Of a stretch of 64,000 nucleotides of DNA, positions 1 to 10,090 are shown piece by piece. Each line of letters begins with the position of its first letter. The stretch's first letter is position 1. Position numbers and translations under genes: made by a program. The notes beneath the pieces are model-generated. The model made no database searches. It saw only the letters and a list, made by a program, of their open reading frames with translations, and was not told the origin of the DNA. The stretch lies in assembly GCA_026225945.1 (NCBI GenBank), contig JAMJFZ010001222.1, forward strand, positions 510,501 through 574,500, written 5' to 3'. The DNA comes from Cricetomys ansorgei (taxonomy: Eukaryota; Chordata; Mammalia; Rodentia; Nesomyidae).

Positions 1-1230
1 GTGGTCCTGAGAAGTAGGTGACTTGAAGGTGTCACTCGGGGAGGGTCAGACAGACAGCAGACAAACCAGCTCTGCGGAGGGTGACTAAGGACTGTACTCC
101 CAGGAGGGTGATTGAAACCTGTCCTCTTTTGAGGTTGTCAGTGGTTGGTAGCTGGGCACGTGAGCTGAAAGTGAACCAGTAGCAAGAAATCATTTTGCTT
201 TGCACTTACTTCTGTATGTGCGCACACACATTCATACCTTACTTCATAGACTGAGTCACCGACACGCTGTGTTTCCTTGATTTACCAGACAGTGTCAACA
301 GAAGATTTTCTAACAATTGGTGTCACAGCTGCAATCTGGCTAAGACAAGAATAATAAAGTGTGTCACAGCTAACAAGAAGTATAAAATGCATCATTTTTC
401 CAAAAGTCCCAAAGTATGAGAAATATTTTGGTTTCAGAACATATCCACAAAAACCAGGGCATAGCTATTAAATTTTTTAAAATTTCAATGGGATTATACT
501 TTATGTGATATTTCTGTCTTGTTTCAATCTGTAAAAAAACTCACTAGTGAGTTGAGAACTTACTGAAAGTACTAGGAGACTTATTTTATGAAATATCACA
601 ATCACAGAAGGGAAGGAACCTTCAAGTTCTCACTGGTGGATCCTTCCTGACTTTAATGCAGTCTCGACAGGTTCAGTGGGTTCTGAATCAGTCTAAGCTT
701 CCACTGGAGACTGTCTTAATGCAGTCATATTTAACCTTTAAAATGGCAATGGCTACTCCATCCATTGCTTTGTTTGAAGTGTGCATCTGTCTTGTTGAGG
801 ATTGGAAGCAGTGGGTAGATCTGATAGTAAAAAGGAATGCCGGGACTTTAGAGTGAGGCATACCAAGTTCTTTTTCGGGTGCTCATGAAGGGAGGCAGAA
901 GCGGCCTGGTGGGGAATCAGCAAGGGTAAGAAAGCCATAGGTGTGGAGGAAGCACAGAGAGTTTGGGGCAGCCTCCCAGGCAGCTTCCCACTGCAGCTCT
1001 GAGCTGGGGCCGCAGGAGCCAGTGCGTTAAGTAGAGAGAAACACACCATATTGAGTTGGTCTTTTTGATTTCCACAAACTAGATGGTGCCCAGTTCTGTG
1101 CCATTGAGCTGTGCTGTTAGTCGTGGCCTGACAGCTCATTTTGCATAAAGGCTATACCCAACATCAGGGGGATCTTTTGGGAGGACGGGGCGGAAAAGTA
1201 GTAGGCTTTCTTTTACAGTAGGCCAATAAG
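1..1230. other. Unique non-coding DNA, no gene seen
   Basis: No recognisable repeat, exon or RNA gene. The middle (about 460-560) is AT-rich. Open frames around 656-1139 on both strands overlap each other, have no known domain and look like chance frames. Confidence 0.6.
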
Positions 1231-1350
1231 GAGCTGGATGTGATACTGTGTCTACAATCATGGCACTCAAAGCAAGCTGAAAGATTGGAATTCAAGGCCA
1301 GACTGAGCTACATAGCAAGACCTTGTTTCAAACCCTCCTTCCTCAAAAAA
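1231..1350 (+). repeat. B1-type SINE, old and degraded
   Basis: The end of a B1 element is recognisable in sense orientation: a 'TTCAAGGCCAG' core, then 'GAGCTACATAGCAAGACC' and a CTCAAAAAA-like A-rich tail. The first half (Pol III box A region) is poorly preserved. 7SL-derived SINE, certainly inactive. Confidence 0.65.
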
Positions 1351-3119
1351 GCTGGTTGATAAATAAATGGCAGCAAAGGCTTCCCCACGCACATAACATA
1401 ACTCTCAAAACCAAGTTAGAAGTGAGATGCTGTGGAGCGGCCCATAAACCACACAGACGACTGTCAGAAATGGGGGTTCTCAATCTTTTGTTTGAATCAT
1501 GGTCTTTGATAATCTGCAGGAAGTCTTGCACTGGACCCGCCATGGGGGGATAGACACACACAGAGAAGCCTACAGATGATTCACAGGAGGTTCTAAAGCC
1601 CTCCAGGCCTTAGGATCTTAAGTGTTACTGGATGTAGGAGAATTCGATTCTGAATCTGCTCTCATATAAACAAGGTTTCCTGGCTTAAACCACAGGGAAC
1701 AGGATGGTTTCTGACCTGTATGGCCTGCCCGTGGCCTGGAATTAAGGTTTAGAACAGGTGGAGGCATACTGTACATCTATCAGCATGAGAGACAGTGTGG
1801 CCAGGGGGGCAGGGGAGTCTTGGCATCCCCAGGCAGAGCTTTAGAGTAACCATCCAATAGAAAGCCTTACATGCTTAGAGGAAGCAACCTCCAAATTAAG
1901 TATGGTGCTCTGTCCACCCTTCCCCGACAGTTTGGTCTCTACTTAGACCTGACCCACACCTTTTGAGATGGATGGTTTTAAAGTCACAAAGCAGATGGTG
2001 TTACAGAGAGGTTGTTCCCTTTGTATTACTGAGATATAATGGATGGGGATCACTCCCAGGCCTACTCAGTGAGATGGTGGGTTGAGTAAATCCTACTGCT
2101 TCTATGTCCTGTTGGATGCATTGTACCATTTAACAGAACTCTTTGCTACCTCTGAAAGGAATTTAAGCTGTCAGCCCATGAAGTGTTCATCTCTAAAGTG
2201 AAATTTTTAGTTGGAGCCAATTTGGCTTAATTTACCAGGACATCTTTTCATGTTTGGGAGAGCTGGTGAGGGAGGTGGGGGTGGAGGCCACCAGAGCTGC
2301 GTCTCTGCAGGAGTCCGGAGCACACAGGGCACAGAATGGCTACTGGGTGGGGGGAGGGGTGCTCTGTGGCATCTGTCAGGGAAAAAGCCGAGCTGTCCTG
2401 GCGCTGGTCGTTGTTTCTCCGGAAAAAGCACCACAGGCTGCCATTCCAACAAACACGGGAAGCACCCCAGGAAGCAGTTTCTCCTGAGTTTGGGGGAATG
2501 CTCTTTAGGGTGGACTGGAGTGGGCAGGGGAGAGGCTTTCGTCTGGGAGCCTGACTGGGCTGCAGATGGAGGAGCTTGTTCAAGTGTGGTAGCATCTTTG
2601 TGTCGCAGATAGTGGTTTGATTTTATTTTTTTTCTTTTTAAATCTCCTTCTGAGGGAAATCTGTGATTACATTTTTTTTTCTCTGCACAGGTGCTAGGAT
2701 GCATTGCGCAAACATAAACATATCCCACTTCATGAGAGAATTTGGAAGTCATTTTCCTTCCATCTGTCTGAAGTGGATTGTGATCTAAAACCGGCCATCC
2801 GCCCACCCGTTCTCCCACGCACCTTCTCGGTGACAAGGAGATGGCATTGTAAGAGAAAGGGAGAAATAAGATAAACTCGCACCGCATTTCAAAGGATGGC
2901 TTATTAGTGTCACATGGTAGCTTCTGGGCTGCAGGCTAGGCACAAAGGAGAACCCTGACTTTTCCTTCCTCCCTTTCCCATCCAATATCTCTTTATTTAT
3001 TTATTTTTTTTAAATCACATTCCCAAATCCTTGCAGAACCTTTGACCACAGCACATTTTTGCGTGTCCACATTGAGTTGTGGCCCGCATAGGTAGGTCAG
3101 CGGGGCTCTGCAGAAAGGC
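1351..3119. other. Unique DNA with a GC-rich, open-frame-rich patch
   Basis: No known repeat family seen. About 2240-2560 is G-rich on the + strand and lacks stops in several frames on both strands, which explains the overlapping long frames there. The longest, on the minus strand at 2207-2887, is proline/serine-rich with no recognisable domain, so I do not call a gene. A T-rich (TTTA)n patch lies near 2990-3015. Confidence 0.55.
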
Positions 3120-3400
3120 ACACTGCGCCGGTTTCCACGGGACGACGCAGCTGTACGTGCTCTCACTCAATCAGGGGCCCAGCAGGGCACCTTCCTAGCA
3201 GCTGCGCGGCTTCTCCTCGGAGCTCTCCGAGGCACTGCGCCCTACGTGCGGATTCCAAGCTACATTTAACACAATTGCCCATCAGCACTTAGGAAGCAGT
3301 TACCACAGAAACCCAGCAGAGACCAATTAGTCACATGATTAAATTAATTAAAATAACCCAGGGCATCTGCCATCTTGCCTCTTTCTGCTACGGAGAGTGG
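3120..3400. promoter_or_regulatory. Candidate conserved enhancer block
   Basis: I count 13 CpGs between 3125 and 3250, far above the CpG-depleted surroundings. The cluster holds a perfect inverted repeat with 7-bp arms (CCTCGGA at 3215-3221, TCCGAGG at 3226-3232, 4-nt loop). It is followed at about 3320-3360 by an AT-rich stretch with several ATTA/TTAATT homeodomain cores. CpG retention next to homeobox-type sites is typical of vertebrate distal enhancers. No function is shown by the sequence alone. Confidence 0.35.
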
Positions 3401-6059
3401 ATAGCGCATGACCCACACCAAATCCTAGAATTGCCTTCTTACCATGGACAGGCATTCTCCTGGCTTGTTTTCTTGTCTTAAGAACTCTGTGAGGTTGTTT
3501 TGCAGGATATTCCTCCTCAAACAAGGCAGTATCAAATTTGCAAAAGATGAAATTTGATAAACAGTTGGATTTGTTGTGCTAGGAGAAAGAGTACGTGCAA
3601 ACATTTTTCGATTGCACAACAGGAGACTTTTGGAGGCTTTTAATACATACCAGGGGCTGCTCCGTAACATGCACTTACACTTGACCTGAGGATTCTGTGG
3701 CAAGTCTCAGAAATCAGATCATTGCACTCCTTGCAATAGGATGTTACATCAGATGTGAGCAGCCTGTGCTAGAAGATGGTCTTAAGTCAAGCATAGTGTC
3801 CAGTGACCCCATTCAGTGGCTTATCATTTGTAAAAGACAGAAATGCATATCCTGAACCTAACCCACTAAACCAGCTTTGTCCTTGACGTTGCATGACCTC
3901 ATCATCGTCTCTCCAAACTCTCCACATAGTCGAAAGTTACCTGTTATCAAAGGACCATCCTTCTGCACACCATCCCCATATAAGTTCACTTGGGATCTCA
4001 CCATATGAACAGCAGCGTCTACTTCTGTCATCTCTGACACTTGCTAGAGACCTCTCCTCAATCACAGCCGAGAAACAAGTGCTCAAATACAATTTGGAGA
4101 TATCAAAGAAGTTGTGGTAGGTTTCTGTATGTTTTCTTATGAACCGGCCTGGCAAAATGGCATGAATTACTTACATAGCTCTACTGCCTTCATTGGTGCC
4201 TCACAGAAGGTGCCACAACCTTGTCTGTCAGCCTGGACTCTGAGACAGGAGAGCCGTACATGAAGCAGAGGTGGCGTGTGTGCAGTCACGCTGGCACAGA
4301 TCTTTCAGCAGCTTAGGCACTGGGCTCCTTTGAACCTTCCCTCTCCTTGGATGAGTGAGCCTGGTCAGACCTAGGAACAGATGTGTCCATCTGGCAATTC
4401 TGAAAATCAGGGGACTGATAAAAGAGAGCCATGTGGCCATTTAAACCCAACATATTATATAATAAGCCTCAATGGAAATTAATTGATATCATACCACCGA
4501 TAGCACCAATAATAATATGCATTTGAATCACATTTTATTATTTATAAGACATTCGGGTATCTCTAGGCTTCAACTTAATCTGCCTTCTCTAATCTCTATC
4601 AACATGTATTTTAGCATATATTTTGTGTACATTTGGTACAGTTACTTTGTTACATGAGTGTCTACTTCGTAAATGAAATAGATATCAGAGAAAAACAGAG
4701 CTATAGATATTTCAAGTATAAGTTTTAAAAATATACCCAACACCAAGTATTGGTGATTCCATAGCTGTAGGCTTAATTTAGATAAACAACATTGATTTCT
4801 GTCATATAAGAACTTCATCTTTTCTGTAAGTGCTAAAATTATGGAAGGTAAGGCTGTTTGAAAATAGTTATGTTTACTCTTTTGAGAATGGCACAATGAA
4901 GCACAAATTAATGCTTACTGTTTTTAGTTGTATAGCAGGCTTGGTCAAAATAAGCCAAGCTTTAAGAAAACTATTACAAAGTATGTTAGTGTGTGAATGC
5001 TGCGTGCCACGTAGGAAGTTTGAAACATTTCACTGTTTGGTCACATTTCTGTAGGAGACACTTGCTCAGTCGTGAGCTGACTTTCATACCAATATAAGCA
5101 TGCCCATTGCTGCCACCAGTCTGCAGTCTGGCGATGGAAAGATGCTCTGCAGGGTGGGGCTGGTTATGATGAGGACACCTAGTCATGTTTCCTGCTATAA
5201 ATATCATCCTGTTTCACCCAGGAGGGCCGCAGCAGGTGACTCTGAATGGTTTGAGTTATTTCTCTCTTCTTTCTGCCTTTACTCCCCCATGTTCTGTTGA
5301 CATGTTGTATGGGGTTAGGGTTGCAGAATTTAAACACTTCAGACTTTGGATGTTGATTTTCAGTATCAATTCTGACATCCTTCCAAGGCTGGAACATTGT
5401 AAGAGAAAATTACAAAATTGACTTCTGCAAAAATCTGTGGTTATAGGAAGCAGTCTCTGCCGATATTGATTTTTCATCCCTTTCATTTGATCTTCCTGGC
5501 AAATCTGGGTCCTGAGTACTTCCTGACACACTCAGATTGTCAAAGGAATCAACTTGAGATGAGTGAAAACGAATTACTTTGGAAATGAGTTTGTGTCTGT
5601 ATTTCATAAAGATCGAGTTCCTTAGTAGCAAAGGGGCAGGGCAGCTTCTGCTGCTGCCTCTTAGCCTCCCCATAAATCCTTCTGAGAATGAGGCAGGCAC
5701 AATGAATTAATAAGTGAAATGGAATTAATAACTAAAACTGCAGAAGGCTGTAGTTGGTGTGTGAGTTCTAGCATGCTAATTCACAGCACACTGGGGAGAT
5801 AAGAAGAAATCAAATGTCCCCCCTAGTGATAGTAAAAGTGAGCAATGGGGGGAAGGTAAAAAAAGAAAGAAAACCACTGAGCAACATCTGATTGCATTCA
5901 CTTCAGGCCTTAGAGCAGCAGCCTTCATCACCCTACAGCGCTGCTTTGTTTCTGCAGCGCTGGCCTCACCGGCTACGTGTGCTTTATGGGTGTCTGTTGC
6001 CCTTGTCTGTTTCCCGGTACCGGAAAAGCCCGCGAGCACAGCAGTTAGGTCCATCTTGT
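3401..6059. other. Unique non-coding DNA, no gene seen
   Basis: Mostly AT-rich single-copy sequence with no SINE or LINE that I recognise. The open frames near 5256-5700 on the minus strand are short, overlap frames on the other strand and match no family I know. Confidence 0.55.
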
Positions 6060-6176
6060 TCCCTGCTCTGTCTCAGCGCTTAAAGCCGCATTTACCGCGT
6101 AAAAGACAGTTGATAAATATTCATCGAATGAATGGATTGAATTCATTTAAGGATAAATATTCATTGAATGAATGAT
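6060..6176 (+). repeat. MIR/L2-like 3' end with a partial duplication
   Basis: The 23-bp segment 6112-6134 (GATAAATATTC...GAATGAATG) recurs at 6152-6174 with one mismatch (C/T). 'AAATATT-GAATGAATG' is the usual end of MIR and L2 elements. The upstream 5990-6110 part is too diverged to assign. Confidence 0.45.
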
Positions 6177-7439
6177 TAAACTAGGTTCAAATTAAATGAG
6201 GAACTGAATAAACTGGGTCTGGCATTTTGAAATAAGAGGTATTTAAAGGAATGTTAATGTGGTAAACAAATTAGATTAGTTAACAGCTAAAAGAAAGAAC
6301 AAGAAGCTACCTGGCAGCCTTAGGAACCTCCTTCTGGGACGTGTTTTGAACTGGAGGACCAGACAGAGGATGTGGAAGCCCCAAAAGCACGTTTTCTTCT
6401 TTTCATTATAAAACCTTTTAGTACAACGAACCTAAGTGGACCAGAGATGAGAAGTTAAGATTTAACTTCTTTTAATAAAGCAATAGAAATAGAGAAAGGT
6501 GGAGATATTATAAGAAGGCTGAGCGCTGACATGTGTGCATTCTCCTACACAGAGGTAGACAGACACAGTCAGTCGCTGGGTTCTTAGCCTCCTCGCACCG
6601 TCCACTGGCTTTGTCACTGAATTGCTGGCTTACCTGAAACCTTTGCAGACTAACTCATCGGTCTTCCCAGGCTTGGAGGAGGAGGAATAATCTTAGTGTC
6701 AGCCGTTCAGCGGCACTGACAGCAACCTCTTGTTTGTATTGTGTGAGTGAGTGGACTCGTATGACGTTCGGGTAACACACTAATCTGGTTGTTTGCTCTT
6801 TGTACCGTCCACACGGAGCTGGTCCCCCTCCACCCCCAGCAAACCCAGATTCTTGCCGTCTGAAGTAGAGATTTCTGTCCATAGTCACTTGATACTTGGT
6901 ATACGAGTCAATTTCTTTCTTCCTTTGAAAGGACTGTATTTGGTGCATCACACGGAATTGATTTATGATCCTTTTTGGAGGAGCAGCAATAAGGGAGGGG
7001 GTGTCTGATACCCCGATGTATATCCAGAAAAAAGTGGAAAATAGTTCGAAAATATCTTTACAACTAGTGAAGTAATGCTGTGTGCACAATACAACAACAA
7101 TTCGGGGCTTTGTTGTGTATTTAGTGTAACCTTGGCTTTCACTCTAGCAATCTGTGTGTAGAGGGGGGCTACCTGGAGCTCTAGCCAACCGTCCCATGCC
7201 ATCCTGCAGGACACCAGAGTGTGAAGGCCAAAGAGTGGCTCTGAAGCCCTACTGCTCCCTCCAGCTTCCGCCTTCTGTGGTCTCTCTCTGCGGTCCTGGG
7301 CTCTCTACACCTGTCCCCTCTCTCTCTCCGATATTTGTTCCAAGAGCCTTCTTGCCCCCCCAAACAGTTAGCATGCCAGTGCCCTCCCCACCTACTTGTG
7401 GGTTACCTCTATTTTTAAAGTCGTCACTATTTTAGACAC
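6177..7439. other. Unique non-coding DNA, no gene seen
   Basis: No repeat recognised. The minus-strand open frame at 6655-7089 (144 codons) has no recognisable domain and no supporting splice or promoter context. Confidence 0.55.
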
Positions 7440-7454
7440 AGACTAAAGTTTTGA

Positions 7455-7602
7455 TGATATTTAATCCTCAGAGTATCATGATGAAAGTGATATTGGTGTC
7501 CCGTTTCAAATTGGAGGCAGTTGGGATTCAGAGAAGCTTTATAACTTATCCAAGTGAGATGGCACATAAATGACCAGGTTAGGAGTGGGCCCAGGTCCGG
7601 TT
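7455..7602 (-). repeat. MIR SINE fragment
   Basis: In antisense order the segment shows TTTAATCCTCA, then a degraded 'CCATTTCAA...GAGGCA' part, 'CAGAGAAGCTTTATAACTTATCCAAG' similarity and a 'GAGTGGGCCCAGGTC' end. These are the landmarks of the tRNA-derived mammalian-wide MIR. Confidence 0.65.
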
Positions 7603-7854
7603 TGCACTGGGCTGTGCTGATTACCCCACACTAGGCCGAGGGTGGACCCTGTCCAGCAGAGATAGGAGTGCCCTGGGCCACTGCGCTGTTCTGATCTTTA
7701 TTTTGTTTCCAACTAGCATACCCCAAATCTCTACAAAGTCCAACCACCAACTCAAGGTCGCTTCCTCTTTTCTTTTCCTCTCTTCCCCTTCCCCTCCCTT
7801 TCCTCCTACAGACTTTTGTAAGTTCTCTACCACTAACCCTAACCCTTTCTAAAA

Positions 7855-8092
7855 ATGGCTTTATTTTGAGACAAGGTCTTACTAACTTTCAGTTCTCTTG
7901 TGTCAGCCTCATGAGTAGTTAGGATCATAGACCTGTTCCATAGGCTCAGCTGGCTCATTTCCTCCCTTATCTTTCCCTCCCTCGTCCCTCCCTCCTTCTC
8001 TCCCTCTCTCCCTCCCTTCCTTCCTTCCCTTCTTCCTTCATGCTGGAGATTAGACCCATTAGACATTCCGCCATTGAGCTACATCTGCATCA
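7855..8092 (-). repeat. B4 SINE split by a pyrimidine tract
   Basis: 7860-7956 is the reverse complement of a B1-like half (TTTTGAGACAAGGTCTTAC...). 8041-8092 is the reverse complement of the tRNA-like ID half (GCTGGAGATTAGACCC...CCATTGAGCTACATC). That order is B4 read backwards. Between them, at 7958-8040, lies a CTCC/CTTC-rich tract that probably grew inside the element. Confidence 0.6.
7958..8040. repeat. Pyrimidine-rich simple repeat (TCCC/TTCC)n
   Basis: Nearly pure C/T on the + strand with CCCTCC and TTCC units. It produces an artificial Arg/Glu/Gly-rich open frame on the minus strand. Confidence 0.85.
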
Positions 8093-8375
8093 TGACTGAC
8101 CTCTGAGAGACTCAGAAGTGTGTACTTCTGGAAGGGTCCATCTCTGCAGCTGTCTGACTAAACATGGTGAGATGTCAGTAATCTTGTGTGCAATCTAAAC
8201 ATATCCACATGGAGAACCTATCAGGGTGATGGTTCTAAGTGGTGTTTTGAGAGCAACCACGGGTAAAAAGAAGTTTGGAGAATGTGTCTTCCTATCCTGA
8301 AATGTTTCAGCTAAATGTGTGCTGGAAGACACTGTGGAAAGGGAAGCAAGGAACTTAATGGCCTCATTTAAAAAA

Positions 8376-8512
8376 GGAAGGCATACACAGTGACACACAC
8401 CTGTAATTGTGTAACTATGGAAGCAGATTGCAGGGGTGAGGCCAGGTCTGTGCAATGTGCAATATGTTGAGTTCAAGAGCAGCATGAGACCCTCTCCCTC
8501 AAAAAATAAAAA
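8376..8512 (+). repeat. Old B1-type SINE
   Basis: Sense B1 landmarks are GTGACACACACCTGTAAT near the start, a 'GAGTTCAAGAGCAGCATGAGACCCT' core and a CTCAAAAAATAAAAAT tail. It is strongly diverged in the middle. Confidence 0.65.
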
Positions 8513-9299
8513 TCTAAGCTAAATATTTTATCATTGTCTGGAGAGCAGTTCAGAGAGGTGAGGTTTTCCTTCAGCTGTGAGTTACTTCTCTAGTCACAGC
8601 TCTGTATTGGAGCTATTTCCCACAGCCTCCGTTTCTTTGAATATTATATGCATCTGTCCCATGGTTCTGAAAACCCCTCTCCTGACCTAGTAAGCTCTTT
8701 CCAGGAGGCTGAGGCTAAAGTCATTATGGGATGGGCTGGGAACACTTTCCCGGGAGGAGGGAGACCCTTCTTCTTGCCTGGTTCTGTACTAGTGTAGAGC
8801 TTCCGAGGTGGGGCTCTAGGTGTAATAAAGGGGCATGGCTGGTCGGATTCATTGTCAGGTTAAGAAGCCCTTTGTTTCTGTTTAGTTTTCTGAAACAAGA
8901 CAAATTATGATATTTTCTGTTAATTTCTTTCCTTAATGAGTTTCATTAAAATCAAAGCTTCCGGAAGACTGAGCCTTGACAGCTGTCTAAGGGCTGTTTC
9001 GTGGGGCTGCTTAGACTGAATAATTATTACAGCTTGATAGTTTGAAAAGAAGTAAGAACACCAGAGAGAATGGATTCCTCGAACTGTGTGTCATGCATTT
9101 CAGTTTCTTCTTGTGTCTGGGGCTCCGTGGTATTCGGAATAGATCGTTCCAACTGTGTGCTCTACGATATTACAAAGTCACTATATGCTTGCTTCTTAAT
9201 GGCTCCTTGGTTCTTAAATACTGAATTTCACTTAATGACGGTGTATTCCAATGAAGCTTTTAAGAGATAATAATAATAAAAAGTTATCTTCAGACACTA
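8513..9299. other. Unique non-coding DNA, no gene seen
   Basis: No recognisable repeat or coding frame. AT-rich from about 8880 to 8960 and 9225 to 9285. Confidence 0.55.
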
Positions 9300-9308
9300 G
9301 GAAGATGC

Positions 9309-9671
9309 TTGGCACTCGATGTCACGAGAGGCGGGCAGCGGCGTGTTTTCCGTTTGCCGGGTGAGGACTGCGTTAACGCGGTTGCCTGTTTCCTCCAAGT
9401 GCTTTTTATGTTTGGTGTAATAAGACGTAATTCAAGTCATGGTTGGGATCTCACGTTTCCTGTTAGCGACGTGCTCTATTTGGAAGCAGACTTGCTTTCC
9501 CTCATCGTTTTTGCACAGGGGAGGGGACAAAGTATGACGCCACGTTACCATGGCCTCTTGAAGGAACTGCGCATTGGGATGACTTACCTGGGGGCAAACC
9601 TGAAAGATCTTACAAAAGAAAAGATAAAGACATACAATCCTGTCAGACGAGTGTGGTTGCACGCGGGGTGA
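9309..9671 (+). other. Open frame without ATG start, coding status unproven
   Basis: About 120 sense codons ending in TGA, with TTG as the only start at the 5' end. The frame lies wholly in the CpG-rich block. The translation is of mixed composition with a basic C-terminal half and no low-complexity run. I recognise no domain or motif. A window of this size and composition is expected to contain many chance frames of this length, so I report it only as something to test, for example as an unannotated internal exon. Neither end has a convincing splice site that I can identify. Confidence 0.12.
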
Positions 9672-9720
9672 CGCAGTTCACGCTGAGGAAGGGGGAGGGG
9701 CAGCCGGCGTGAGTGGCGTG
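9310..9720. promoter_or_regulatory. CpG-rich block, possible regulatory element
   Basis: CpGs are clustered through the block, especially 9317-9385 (about ten) and 9645-9720, although GC content is only moderate and too low for a classical CpG island. The base composition is unlike the AT-rich flanks. A frame on the + strand is open across most of it (9309-9671) but starts at TTG and has no ATG-initiated form of that length. Candidate unmethylated enhancer or minor promoter. Confidence 0.35.
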
Positions 9721-9819
9721 TGAGTCTTGGTAACTGTCCACCCGGCAGTAGGAATCTGAGGCTCACTAGTCCCACCACTTTCTGAGTTATTTTTAAGATT
9801 CACAATAGCTTTGAAGAGG

Positions 9820-10090
9820 TTATTGCTGTGTGTGTGGCGTGCACATAGCGTGCAGGTGTACTGACATGCATACCCACGCAGGAGCAATAGAAAGACGTTG
9901 GGTGTCTTCTTCCACCTCTGTCTGCCTTATTCCTTTAAGACGGTGTTTCTAGCTGATCCAGAGGCTTGCTGTTTGGGCTGGACTGGCTGCCCAGCAAGCT
10001 CCTGGGATCTGACTGTCTCTGTCTCTCAATATTGAGATTACGGGCCCAGTTATGATGAGCTTTTTACCTGAGAGCCCTCTCCCCAGCCCC
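9820..10090 (-). repeat. B4-family SINE
   Basis: Read on the minus strand it starts with GGGGCTGGGGAGAGGGCTCTC (box A region, up to 10090). It continues into a 'CAGGAGCTTGCTGGGCAGCC' B1-like part and ends in the AAGACACCCAACG / CA-rich tail at about 9830-9900. This is the usual order of a long rodent B4-type element. Confidence 0.65.

Noticed and set aside
2207..2887. Longest open frame in the window (226 codons, minus strand)
   Set aside because: Proline/serine-rich, with no known domain. It coincides with a G-rich tract where stops are rare on both strands and where several + frames are also open.
6655..7089. 144-codon minus-strand frame
   Set aside because: No recognisable domain, no promoter or splice context.
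7833..7845. CTAACCCTAACCC, telomere-like motif
   Set aside because: Only two units; too short to be an interstitial telomere.
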